Shown here: positions 23,006-33,500 of the stretch, piece by piece
Numbering within the stretch: position 1 is the stretch's first letter
How the letters are laid out: each line of letters begins with the position of its first letter
NCBI GenBank assembly: GCA_026261815.1
Contig: JAMPIT010000884.1
Coordinates: 10,801,001 to 10,865,000 of the forward strand
Origin: Monarcha castaneiventris obscurior
Taxonomy: Eukaryota; Chordata; Aves; Passeriformes; Monarchidae
Length of the DNA stretch: 64,000 nucleotides
Direction: 5' to 3'
Notes under the pieces: model-generated
What the model was told of the DNA's origin: nothing
Database searches by the model: none
The model's input: only the letters and a program-made list of their open reading frames with translations
Translations under genes and position numbers: made by a program

Positions 23006-24667
23006 GGTACCTACAGTGTCCTATCTATCATTACATGGATGATATTCGGATAGCAGGGGAACATACAGATGTTGCAAACCTGCTACCTGCCTTACAGCAG
23101 TAAATGCCAGAGGCAGGCCTTCAAATTGCTCCTGGAAAAGTCTGGCAGCAAGCCCCATGGAAATATCTGGGGACGCTTATCACCAAAGCCCAAATTCGGT
23201 CTCAGAAATCAACAATTTGCACAGAAATTCAGACTTTGACAGATGCTCAAGAATTAATTGGGGACATACAGTGGATTCGTGGTACCTGTGGCATAACCAA
23301 TGAAGATCTTGAGTCCCTAATGCCATTGTTGCAAAGGGAGAATCAGGCCAAATTGCTGTACAAGCTGTCTGAAAAAACAACAGAAGGCCCTTACTCAAAT
23401 TGCTACAAAATTGGGTAATTCCTTTGTAGATCATTGGTCTCCTACTTTGCCATTTTCCGTGGCTGTGTTGGCTAAAGAAAAACATGTGATAGCTATACTG
23501 ATGAAGTGGGATGGCTAAGCTAGGCAGCCACTAAAGATCTTAGAGTGGGTATTATTGCCATTCACCTTAGGAAAATCTGTAACTGCATGAATGGAGGCTA
23601 TAGCAAAAATTGTAATCAAGGCACAAAAGTGAACACTGGATGGAACCCCAAAATATTCTTCTCCCATTAACTAAGAATTATTTGCAATAGTCATTGCAGA
23701 ACTCAGACATCTTACAATGGGCATTGTTGAATTTTCCAGGTCTCATTAGTATTCATTTTCCTCTTCATCAATTCTTTTCTTTATATCAACAGGTCGAAGG
23801 GTTACCTTAATTACCAAAACAGCCTGTAAAAGGCCTCAGGTTTTCACTGATGCCAGTCAAAAGACTTCTAAAGCAGGACTAACTTAGCAAGATAAAGGCA
23901 AATGGCTCAGTGAAATCCTTGAGGGACCAAGAGACTCTTTGCAGGTCCTTGAGTTATGTGCAGTAATCTGGGTATTTGAGAGATGGCCAGATGACCCTGT
24001 TAACATGGTTTCTGATTCTCTTTATGTAGTAGGTGCTGTTGAGCACATGGAGTGGTCATTGCTGAAGGAGTCATTCTGGATTAATGGAACGTATAGCCCT
24101 GGGGAACGAGAAGGCTGATCAGTTAGTAGCACCACTGTGGGCCTCTGCTTCCCCCAATATTGATAAGTTCAGTCAAGCCAGAAGGGCTCACAAGTTTTTT
24201 CATCAAAGCGCAAAAGTTCTGCACAAGTAATTTGGGATATCATTGCAAAATGCACAGGGAATTGTTTCAACTTGCCCACAATGTCAGGGTACAGTTGGCG
24301 GGTTGGGTCCCGGGGTCAATCCTCATGGCCTAGGACCTCTGTAATTATGGCAGATTGATGTGACTGTTTATGCCCTTTTGATCGCTTCAAACGCCTTCAT
24401 GTGACCATAGACACCTTTTTGGCCATAGTTTAGGTCACTCCTATGAGGAGTGAAGGGTCTCGTTTTGTTATTCCACATTGGCGAGGCTGCTTTGCCATAA
24501 TGGGCGTGCCTCAGGAAATAAAAACAGATAATGGGTCAGGGTATACAGCCCAGCGAACCCAAGAGTTTCTGGCTCTTTGGGGAGTGAGGCATAGCACGGG
24601 CATTCCAGGTAATTCCACCGGACAGGCCATAATTGAAAGGACACATCAGGTATTAAAAGGGCTGCTT

Positions 24668-24720
24668 AATAAACAAACAAACAAACAAACAAAAAACTAC
24701 AACAAAAAAAAAAAAAAGGA
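24668..24720 (+). repeat. (AAAC)n/poly-A insertion in integrase of provirus B
   Basis: About five AAAC units followed by an A-run of about 14, replacing the short ATCAAAAAACAGGG of provirus A. Confidence 0.7.
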
Positions 24721-25079
24721 GGGAAAAATGGGCTAAGCCCGCAGGACAGAGTACTGAAAGCAGTTTATGTTATGAACCATCTACGATTAACAGGTGCTTG
24801 CAAAAATCCACCAGCATCAAACCATTACTCAGGCTTGCAGTAAGACTCTGAATTGTCACAGCACTGACCAAAAATTCGTTTTAAGAATCCTGTGTCAGGG
24901 TCATAGGAGGGACCTGTGGAGTTGCTAATGGGGGAAAAGAGTTATGCTTGTGTCATTACAGATAAAAGACCCCGAAGGATACCAGCAAAGTAGATCTGTA
25001 ACTGGCTTGAGAAGGATACTTCAATCTCTGATACTACTGAAGAATAGATATTGTGTTTTTTCCTTTTTGTTTGTTTTGA

Positions 25080-25395
25080 TATTGCTATTGTTTATATGTA
25101 CTGGATAAAATAAGATATAAGATAAGACATTAGATGAGGTATCAAATGTAAAAGATAAAATAAGATACTGGATAAAATATAAGATGTACTGGATAAGATA
25201 AGAGATGAGATATTAGATAAGATATAAGATGTACTGGATAAGATATAAGATAAGATATTAGATAAAACGTAAGATATATATTGTATAAGATATCAGATGT
25301 ACTGGACAAGATATTAGATTAGATAAGATATGCTTAATAAGTTGGGATATTAGGTATACATGATAAACTAGGATAAAATACTGGATATGTTGCAC
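25080..25395 (+). repeat. GATA-rich degenerate tandem array in provirus B
   Basis: Irregular tandem units built from GATAAGATATAAGATGTACTG and GATATTAGATAAGATA, over about 300 bp between pol and the small 3' ORF. Provirus A has only about 100 bp of the same material, so copy number varies between family members. Confidence 0.75.
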
Positions 25396-25415
25396 AATGA
25401 AACTACTACTTGGAC

Positions 25416-25652
25416 ATGGGCCCAGGTGTAAGAATGGTGAAGGGAATATTGCAATTACTGTTAGCCATTAGTGTGTTATTTGTGTTATTCCACATATGCA
25501 TTGAGTGTTATTCTATGTATAAAGACATCAGCGATCCGGTTAATGGAAAACATAGTAAAGGGAACTTGGCTGGTGCAAATAAGAAGAAAAGAGGGGAGAT
25601 GTTGCAAAGCATAAGAATCCTGGCAGGAGTGCACCAGCCAAGTTCCGTGTAG
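25416..25652 (+). CDS. Small hydrophobic ORF at the env position of provirus B
   Basis: A 78-codon frame, with ATGs at 25416 and 25434; the latter aligns with the ATG in provirus A. The protein has a single strong hydrophobic segment, GILQLLLAISVLFVLFHICI, then a Cys/Tyr-containing stretch, a polar region and a basic KKKR cluster. It runs through the polypurine tract into the 3' LTR. It is not large enough for an envelope protein and shows no furin site or fusion peptide. It could be the membrane-spanning tail of a deleted env, a signal-anchor accessory protein, or a chance frame; the broken counterpart in A is homologous. Unrecognised; function unknown. Confidence 0.35.
   Translation: MGPGVRMVKGILQLLLAISVLFVLFHICIECYSMYKDISDPVNGKHSKGNLAGANKKKRGEMLQSIRILAGVHQPSSV
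25585..25599 (+). other. Polypurine tract of provirus B
   Basis: AGAAAAGAGGGGAGA directly abuts the TG of the 3' LTR. This is the usual position of the plus-strand primer. Confidence 0.75.
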
Positions 25653-25956
25653 TTACTCTTATCAGGGCCTGAGGAATGTAAGAAGTGCTAAATTGGGAAA
25701 GAAGACGTTGGAAGAAAGAATAACAAGGCAGCAAGAAAGCAGATAAGGAGGGACTGTACCATCCTGGACTAGAACCAATCAGGTCCCCTGAGGGGTGCAT
25801 GCAGGGCACGTGGACAATGTGAAGAGTCCAATCGGGTCATGCGTGATCGTGTGAATGACACTTAGAGAAACGTATAAGAATGGAGAAATGTAAACAATAA
25901 ATAGATTCCTGCGTAATCATATTGATTTGTTGTCCAGGGGTCTCGTTTCCCCCACA
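25600..25956 (+). repeat. 3' LTR of provirus B
   Basis: Begins TGTTGCAAAGCATAAG and ends CGTTTCCCCCACA. It is the partner of 19450-19806. Confidence 0.88.
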
Positions 25957-28900
25957 GGTCCTGCTGTCTGCTGTGCATCTTCTTATAATTTTTGTCATTC
26001 ATATACATGTCTTTGCCTACAGCGTGCACCTGAGATTGCTCTTTTGGTCCCTTTTCTGCCCTGTCTCTCTTTTGCCAATTAGATCAAATTGAGCTAATCA
26101 ATTTTTGCTTGATCAAGAAAATCTAAGAGTGATTTACCAAGCACCACCTTCCCCCTGCATCCCCTCAGCAGCTCCTTTCTGCTCTTACACTCTACTACAG
26201 TTTTGCCAGAAAAAAATAAAAAGCCTGTGCTGTAGAGTGCCCTGGATCAAGGAACTGATCCAAGCTGAAAATAACTTGGCAAAAACCTGAGGAGTTCTCC
26301 AGAAGAGTAGCTCCTTGGTTTGTTTTGGAATATGGATGTATCTACATCTACTTGAGAAAGGGTCCAAGGGCAGAAATAGGGGCTGGGGCAACTTAAACCA
26401 GTATCACTGACAGAAAAACCCCACAGAGCCATGGTTTCATTAAGATACACTTTGTCTGTCCTTATTTTTATTACTATGGGTCTTTTTCTTCTCTATAACA
26501 CCACAGTACCTCTGTGGTGACTTCATAGTTTCATAACAGGGCCTATAAACTGTTCCATCCCAATGTCCCAAGTCCAGCTACCTTTTCATGGAAAGCTACT
26601 ACAAGGTTAAGGCCATGGAGGCTCTGCTATCTGCCAGGATCTTCAAATACTCTAATTTTTACTGTGCTGAAAATACCTGACTGAGTGCTATCTGTTGCTG
26701 CGGATGTATTGCCTGCAAATTACCCAACTTGTCACTCATTTATTTTATACCAGCATAGTCTGATCTTTCAGATCTACTATCTCTTCTAGGGGAATAATCT
26801 TACTGACCCAAATCTTAGAAGGCAGAAACTGGCACATCTCTGCTGAAACAGGTGAATTTAGTTGAGAGGGTGGAGCATCAGACGATGGAGAGTAAGAGTA
26901 GGAGCAGCAGGAATCACTCTTGTAAGCTCCACCATCCCTTGTAATAAGACTGATGTAAAGAAACAGTCCAAGTGATATGCAATTTTCTTACCTCCTGTCA
27001 TTTCTACCTCCATTTTGGGCCACTTGCCTGCTATTATAATAAACATTTTAATAGTGCGTGTATGTAGCTGTAAGTGCTTTAACAGCAGAGGTTACACAGA
27101 TCCAGCAGTTGCTCCTGACTTCAGGAGGAAACTTGGCATGGCTGGGTTACCTGGGTCATCTCAATCAGTCATTTCAGCTAGTAAGAATTGGGTAAATTTT
27201 ACGGAACTGAGAAACATGTACTAAAGTTTTAGATTGCAGAGTTTTGGGGGTTTCTGTCTACTTGCAAAAAGAAATTGTTCCTTTTAATCCTTTAAAATGT
27301 GAAGTTTGGTCTTTAAAGACAAGAAGGGTTGAATAAACACCATGTAGAGCAGGCATGGGCATTAACAATATTGCAATCCTTTCCCTTTTATCTTCAAACT
27401 TACCTGTCTGCATGATTGTCCTATTGAAGTATTTTCTCTTAAATTGTATATTATTTATCTATTTTTGAATATACATTTATATCGCTGCCAACCTGTCTGC
27501 ATGATTGTCCTATTGAAGTATTTTCTCTTAAATTGTATATTATTTATCTATTTTTGAATATACATTTATATCGCTGCCAACAGTAACATCAGTGATGTGC
27601 TGGTACAGAAGAAATGTTCATTTTTCCTCCTTTTTCTTATGGATCCAAGAGGATCATAACTGACAGCTGCAGTTCAGCTGAGCCAAATGCAAATCAACAG
27701 ATACCAGAATAAAGGAGGTGGTGTTGATCAAGGCAAAAGATGATGGTGACACAGGCTAGTGTTTTGCCTTCTGGAAAGGGCTGCAAGGCTGCAGCAGAGC
27801 TGGCTGTGGTAGGAAGCATGTTGTCACCTCTGGAGAAGGGAGTGACGGGAGATGCAGCTCTGGGAAGATCAGGTGGTTGTCTTTGCCTTTCCCACAGTGT
27901 TTTTCTCAAGAGTTACCTGATAATTTTTTTTTTCCACGTGATTAAATTGTTTCACTGAAGTCTGATAATTGTAGCCACACATCTGTGATTTGTCCAGTCT
28001 AATTTTACAGGCTGTTCATTGTAAGGGAGGTAGAGCTGGTTAGAGAAGAGTTATTGAATGCTGATGGAATATGTCCTGGTTTAAGACCCAGATTGTTATT
28101 ATATTAGCTGTCTGGCTGACAAGAGAGTGTAAAAGTATTTCCAGGCTGTGAAGGGATTTTTTGAAGTAAGCACCTTGGAAGCTTTCACTTCCATGCAGGT
28201 CCCTAAAGGAAGACAAATAGGGGTTCTCTGAAACTTCAGAGTCATGTTCTCCAGAGAGAGGGTGGTTAAACTGATTTTTCTTCTCTTTTTTTATATGTTA
28301 AGACCAAAATCATTAGGTGAAAAATAAAGGTGGAAGAAAGCATCCTGCAGTAGGAGGATGTGAGGTTTGCCAGAAGAAGCCATCTAGTGCTTACTGCTCA
28401 CTGCTCTCACTGCTCATGAACTCAAAGTTCTCAGTCACCAAGGGGTTTGGTGCCTGCTGCGGGACCCGGTCAGCTCGCGGGGCTGTGTCTGCTCCCTCCT
28501 GAGCAGAGAGGGAAAGGGCTGGTTGCTATTGAGTCAGAAAAGTAAAGGGAATGGTCCCCTTGAACAGAAGGAAAGTCAGGTTGCCCGTGACAAAATTGCT
28601 CGTGTTGTTGAACAGCAGAGGCCAACAAAGGTGGTGGCTGGTCTGGAAAAGCACTGACAGTAGTGACTCAAGTAAAAGCCTGACCAAATTAAGTGTGTGA
28701 CCCCAACCCAGGTGTTGAGAGCATGGTGACCCCAGCTGTGCCTGGGATGCATAAAGAATAGCCAAGAAGCAGCTCCCAGCTGCTGCCGGCATGCTGCACT
28801 TGTGAGGAGATGTGAATCTTTTTCATGCAAAATGCTCTGTGGATTAGTGCTGAATTTATTAAATTGTTCTATCCTCGAAAAGAAAAACACTTTCAAATCC

Positions 28901-29918
28901 AAAAGGTTTTGCTTTGACACATTCTAAATGTTTTGAAACTTACATGTAATTTTAAAAGCTGAGTTTGGACAGCAGCTTTCACTTGATCACCATATGCAGT
29001 TTCTCTACTTCCCTATAAAAAAACAATTGATCAACAAAAAATGTTCCATATTAACCTAAAATACTCTCTTCCCTGTATTCCCTAGTTTGGTAAATGAACA
29101 AAAATCATTATTATTTCCATTGTGAGGCCTTAGTTTAATACCCATTTTCCTCTTAAAGGTGATACCTTTGAACTTTGTCATCTGCTGTGCTCAAAGAGCT
29201 GGCATTATAAACTTTGCAGAAGGTATTACAGAACCCACACTGGAGATAGATATTTATTAGGAAAACAGCGACCTTGTCAACATCATGTGACAGTGCAGGA
29301 AGTTTATATTGTGAGGAAGCACAAAGAGCATTGAGAGGGCAGAGGAAGGGAATGTGTATGCTGAGTGTTTTAATGTGGGTAGAGGTGAAGAGTGAATGTT
29401 GATGAAGAAATGTGGCAAAGTAGACAAGCCCAGTGGGGATTTCTCCTGCTGTTGTATCCTTGTCGGGGAGAGGAGACCAAGAATTAAACAATTTATTTCA
29501 ATAGCTGAGCCTAATTTCATAGCTTCTAAAATATCTTCGCAGTGCATGTACTCTTGTGTTCAGCCACAAGTACAATCCTGTTATTAAAATTCAGCTCCAA
29601 TGCACCTGGCAGTTACAGGGCTGTATTGCTCACCTTTTCTGAAGCTCTTAAGGGCACTTCTAATGCTGGGCGTTTTTTCCCTTAAGAGCTTGTTTCTAGT
29701 TTTAAAAAGATTCCAAGAAATGCTGAGCTTATCAAAAGCTGGTGGGATTTTTGGGCTCTAAATCTCCAAAGTGTTTGCTGTAATTTTGTTCCTTGCCAAT
29801 ATCCGAACTCCAGCACATGAAAAGTGAGCCAAAACTCAGTAATGAGGAGGTAGAGAAAACAAATGTGCATTCAATCACTTTTTTACTATCCCTTTTTTTT
29901 ATCCTGCGCTTGGTAGAC
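25957..29918. other. Unique sequence, no gene recognised
   Basis: No exon or mobile element could be supported. The only structural feature is the 89-bp tandem duplication listed separately. A TGTCCTGGTTTAAGACC word near 28074 resembles an LTR terminus but has no supported partner end. Confidence 0.55.
27402..27579. repeat. Perfect tandem duplication, 89 bp x 2
   Basis: 27402-27490 and 27491-27579 are identical by eye. Both start ACCTGTCTGCATGATTG and end ATCGCTGCCA. The unit is AT-rich and noncoding. The lack of any difference implies a very recent duplication or an assembly artefact. Confidence 0.9.
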
Positions 29919-30510
29919 TGTGGTGGCTGGTTAGCCTGTGGTATAAGGGACAGAGAGAGCTCTTGGTAAGGCAGTCCCTAGTACTAGAGAGTTCTGTCTA
30001 GGTCACAGTGAGAAAAGAAGCCTCTCCCAGAATGTTTTGTTCTGTTACAGTAATCTACCCCAGTTCTGCTTCCCATGCTGGCTGTTGGCCACTCAGCCCC
30101 CTTGCTACCTTATACGTTCCATGCCATAGAAAGTTCTCCACTCCAGGTTCCCCTCATTGGCCTCTGCCCCTCGCCACTCCCCCAGAGCTTCCCCATTGGT
30201 CCCCATTCTCTAGTCCCGCCTTTGTACCATCCCTGTGTCATCAGATCATTCGCTCCATTCCCGTACTTAAACCTAAGCTTTCCATTGTTCTCATCTTTGC
30301 CTTTAGAACTCTTCACAGTGTGGGAGCAATAAACTGCTCCTGTGGAACTCCACTCAAAGACCCTTCCTGCCTCTTTGCCGTCAACTTATATTACTGAAGC
30401 TATCTGTGTGTTTGTGCATGCACACGTGTGAGTGTATGTAGCTGATCCTGCTGAGCGGCTTCGCTTTGGAGATGCTTTTTAGAGATCGCTACACCTCATG
30501 CTCCGGCACA
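29919..30510 (+). mobile_element. Solo LTR, class II-type, plus orientation
   Basis: Starts TGTGGTGGCTGGTTAGCC, carries AATAAA at 30328-30333 and ends CTCCGGCACA. The flanking hexamers GTAGAC and GAAGCC match at 4 of 6 positions, fitting a worn 6-bp TSD. It is related to the minus-strand LTR at 5003-5441. A GT-rich tract is at about 30404-30440. The 129-residue frame inside (30008-30397) is a chance reading of the LTR. Confidence 0.6.
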
Positions 30511-33500
30511 GAAGCCACAGAGCCAGAGAGATAGTGATAGTAGATAATTTTTGGTTCTTCTATGGATCCATTTCATGAGTCTTTGTACTTTTGGAGTTTG
30601 CAATGTTGCACCTTCAATGGCTATAGAACAAGTTGAGTTCTTCAGGTGTGAAGCTGAAGGGAGTAAAGGGGGCAAGTTGTGTGTGTGCCTCAGAAGCAAC
30701 CAGTCAAGTCCAGCTTCTCTTAAGAAAGGCAAAAACTGGGCAGGTTTTTTTTCTTCCACTTTCCATCATTTTCTGTTTGCCTGTTTCTTTTGAAGAGCAG
30801 AAGTACAAGCCAGGATATCAGGTCAGAAACGATCATTTTCTCTGTTAGCTGGAATAGAAAAGACTGGGTGACACCTCCTTTTCTTTGCCAACACCACATG
30901 AAGCGAGTAGCACTAACAGACTCAGCAGGCCACATTTCCCCATTTTCAGTGTAACTGCTCATTTTAAGTTGTTGCTTTAATAAGAAGATTGATTTTTCAT
31001 AATGCTTAAAAGGAGTTAAAGCTTGAAGGCACTTAAAGAAATCAGATGTCAAGTCTTTAACTAATGGGATTATAAAGTAGAGACCCTTTAAAGACAGCTT
31101 GGTCTAAGTGATCCAGCAGCCATAAAGACCTTATTATGAGTCAACAGTTTATTATATGAACAATTGTGCCTTTTGAAGAACTCACACAATCAAAATTTAG
31201 ATTTGTACAAAGTGCTTAATTTTACTGAAGTGTTGTAATATAAATGCATGAACTTCCCTGAGCCAGCTGTATGTGCTTATGCCTGTACTTTTCTAGAATG
31301 CAGGCTCTTGTGCATCTTTTATTAAAGACAAATTCTGTGTATTTCCTTGTTCCAAAACAGCATTTTTATCATCTTTGTGATCCAATGAATGCCATCCTTT
31401 CAGGACTACTTTTAATAGAAGCAAGAGGAGAGGGCAGAAGAGTCACCACAATTTAAAACAGCTCATGCTTTAGTATTTAATAATGTAGTAATGTTTTTCT
31501 AAAAGCAACTCGAATTCAGCCACGGGCTAAGGGCCATTTCTGTTATGTTAGACGGTAAAAGGCAGGGTTTTGGTAAAGATTTGAGCATTTGAAAACATAA
31601 GGTTTTATAAAAAGCGCTGCATCTTTATTGCCTTTAGTGCTGGTGAAAGTCTGGATGCCTTATGGGAAACATAAGGAGTTGCTGAGGAGATGTGAATATT
31701 CTCCTAAATATTCTGAGGTCAAATTTCACCCATGAATTCTCCGTTGACTCTTAAAGGATCTTCCTCTGTGGTGTCTAGGGCCTGATTCAAAGGTATTAAA
31801 ATAAATTGGAATTCTTGCATTGATGTCCAAAACCTTTAAATCACATCCTAAGTGCTTTTGATCTGATTTTGGTTGATTTCTCACTGAAATCAATGGGGAC
31901 TTTCCCAGGCTAATGAGAACTTTCCCTTGTACCTCCTAAGAGTATTCCAGATACATTTGGAAGGTATCTGGTTTTGTTGTCCGTGCTCTTGAGCTGAGTC
32001 CTGCCTCCAGTGCCATGCACTTGACCCAGTTTATGCTGATTTCGGGCTTTGGGCATGAGGTGCAGAAGGGGGAGACAGTGCAGGTGTGGTACCCATCCCC
32101 TGGTGCTCAGGGTCCTGAGCAGTTCTCACAGTAATCCCACACTGACACCATATGCTAGCCAGCAGGATTGCATGGGGCACGCAGGCTGGTGCTGCTGGGG
32201 CTTCCTCACTCTTGAAGGGCACAAGCTGTCAGAAGCTGATGGGAGCAAGAGGCACATTCAGATCTGCTGTTGCCCACAGGGATGTTCTGGGAGACTTGCA
32301 GACAACCACTGTAATCTGACTCCTGGGCAATTTCTGGAATTAGCCCATTTTTCAACCTCAGAGCTGATGAGGTCAGGAAGAATGGTGACTCTTGGGCTAC
32401 GAGTAGATCCTCCTGGCAGAGTTTTCGTGACATTAAGTCAGGGTGACATCCTGGTGAGTCCAACGTCAGGAGACCCACCTCCCTGAGAGTTCCTGGGCTG
32501 ATCAGGGTGGACAGAGGTTGCTGTACCTGCACTTGCAACTTCCTACTGGGACTGTAAAACTTTCAGGAGGCTTGTTAGGGGGGATGTTTCTAATCCCAGC
32601 AATGACTGGATTGCTTAATTGCTGTTAATTTGGCCTTTCTGAAATGCCTGGGCCAAGGAATAACTTGAACATTCCCACAGAGGTGCTTATTCCAAGCCTT
32701 CTCTGAAGTCTACAAGAGGAGCTGATCCCGAGTTAGCTGAGTCCCTTGGGTATGATGTGTTTTTCTAGAAAGGCAGCTCTCTTGCAGGCATGCAAAGAGC
32801 CAAACCTGACTGAAATGTTCAGTAGGACTTAGATTAAGCCCACAAATTGTGGGCCACCATTTGTGTTTTATATTTGATTCTGCAAAGATTTAAGCTTGTG
32901 CATAACTTTACACATGTGAATACTCTCATTAAGGTAAAACAAATTCGGATAATGTACAAATAACAAATTAAAATAATGCACCTGCTCAAATCTTGGCAGT
33001 ATTGAGGCTGTAATGAACTGGATAAAAATGTGGAAGAGAAAGGGTGACTTTCTCAGAGCTGTTAAGGTGTTGTTTCATAAACCTAGCCAATGACAACTGT
33101 ATTTACATGTACTATGCAAAGTCTAAATGAATGGGAATGTTTATTCATCTGTGTCATATATGTAGGTCAATAAGGGGTCCCACAGAGCTTCAAGGGTTTG
33201 GCTTTTCTATTCTACTCAAAAAAGCACCTGAAAGTATCAGTTTTACAGTCTGATCCTAGTGCAATCACTGGATGTTTTTACTGTAGAGACTTCAGAATTC
33301 AGATTGCAGGCCTTATTAAAAATAGGCCCAAATTGAAGGAAAAACTGTGTGACAGGCTGAGTGAAAGGTCTGCAATGCTGCAAGGGCTTCCTTGTGGTGT
33401 GAAGAGCCAGTTCTCCAAAATAAGGATAGGGACAGGTTAAATAAAATCTTTTGGGGAAAAAACAAGTCTTGTGCTAAAACAAGTGACACCTCTGAGCTGA

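Larger units (their letters stand above)
22813..24995 (+). pseudogene. pol: Truncated, interrupted pol of provirus B (RT, RNase H, integrase)
   Basis: Reverse transcriptase starts abruptly near the DKHQ position, as in A, and keeps the catalytic Tyr-Met-Asp-Asp at 23032-23043. The thumb is within 23104-23418 (IGDIQWIRGTCGITNEDLES). RNase H with VFTDAS is near 23843-23862 and a SDSLYVVGA segment near 24012. Integrase retains an HKFFHQ...CPQC zinc-binding pattern (about 24190-24300), WQIDVT (about 24350), IKTDNGSGY (within 24443-24736) and IIERTHQVL. These give the three DDE positions, but the frame is broken by stops and shifts. AAAC-rich inserts at 22950-23005 and 24670-24718 interrupt RT and integrase. 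The C-terminal CVITD block is near 24945. Confidence 0.87.
19450..25956 (+). mobile_element. Degenerate class II endogenous retrovirus B
   Basis: A 6.5-kb plus-strand provirus of the same family as A. The two 357-bp LTRs differ at about 14 positions (about 4%), so it is younger than A. Order: 5' LTR, tRNA-Trp-like PBS, gag-like ORF, a long anonymous region shared with A, pol with an intact Tyr-Met-Asp-Asp box but many stops, a GATA-rich array, a small intact hydrophobic ORF, polypurine tract, 3' LTR. Two AAAC-rich expansions interrupt pol. The flanking hexamers GGTAAC (19444-19449) and GGTCCT (25957-25962) match at only 3 of 6 positions, unlike the perfect duplication around A. There is no env. 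Confidence 0.88.

Noticed and set aside
28074..28140. TGTCCTGGTTTAAGACC word resembling an ERVL-type LTR start
   Set aside because: No matching opposite terminus or target duplication was found nearby.
32049..32486. 145-codon plus-strand frame with many cysteines
   Set aside because: No recognisable domain, overlapped by an antisense frame of 110 codons, and no splice context or repeats to support it.
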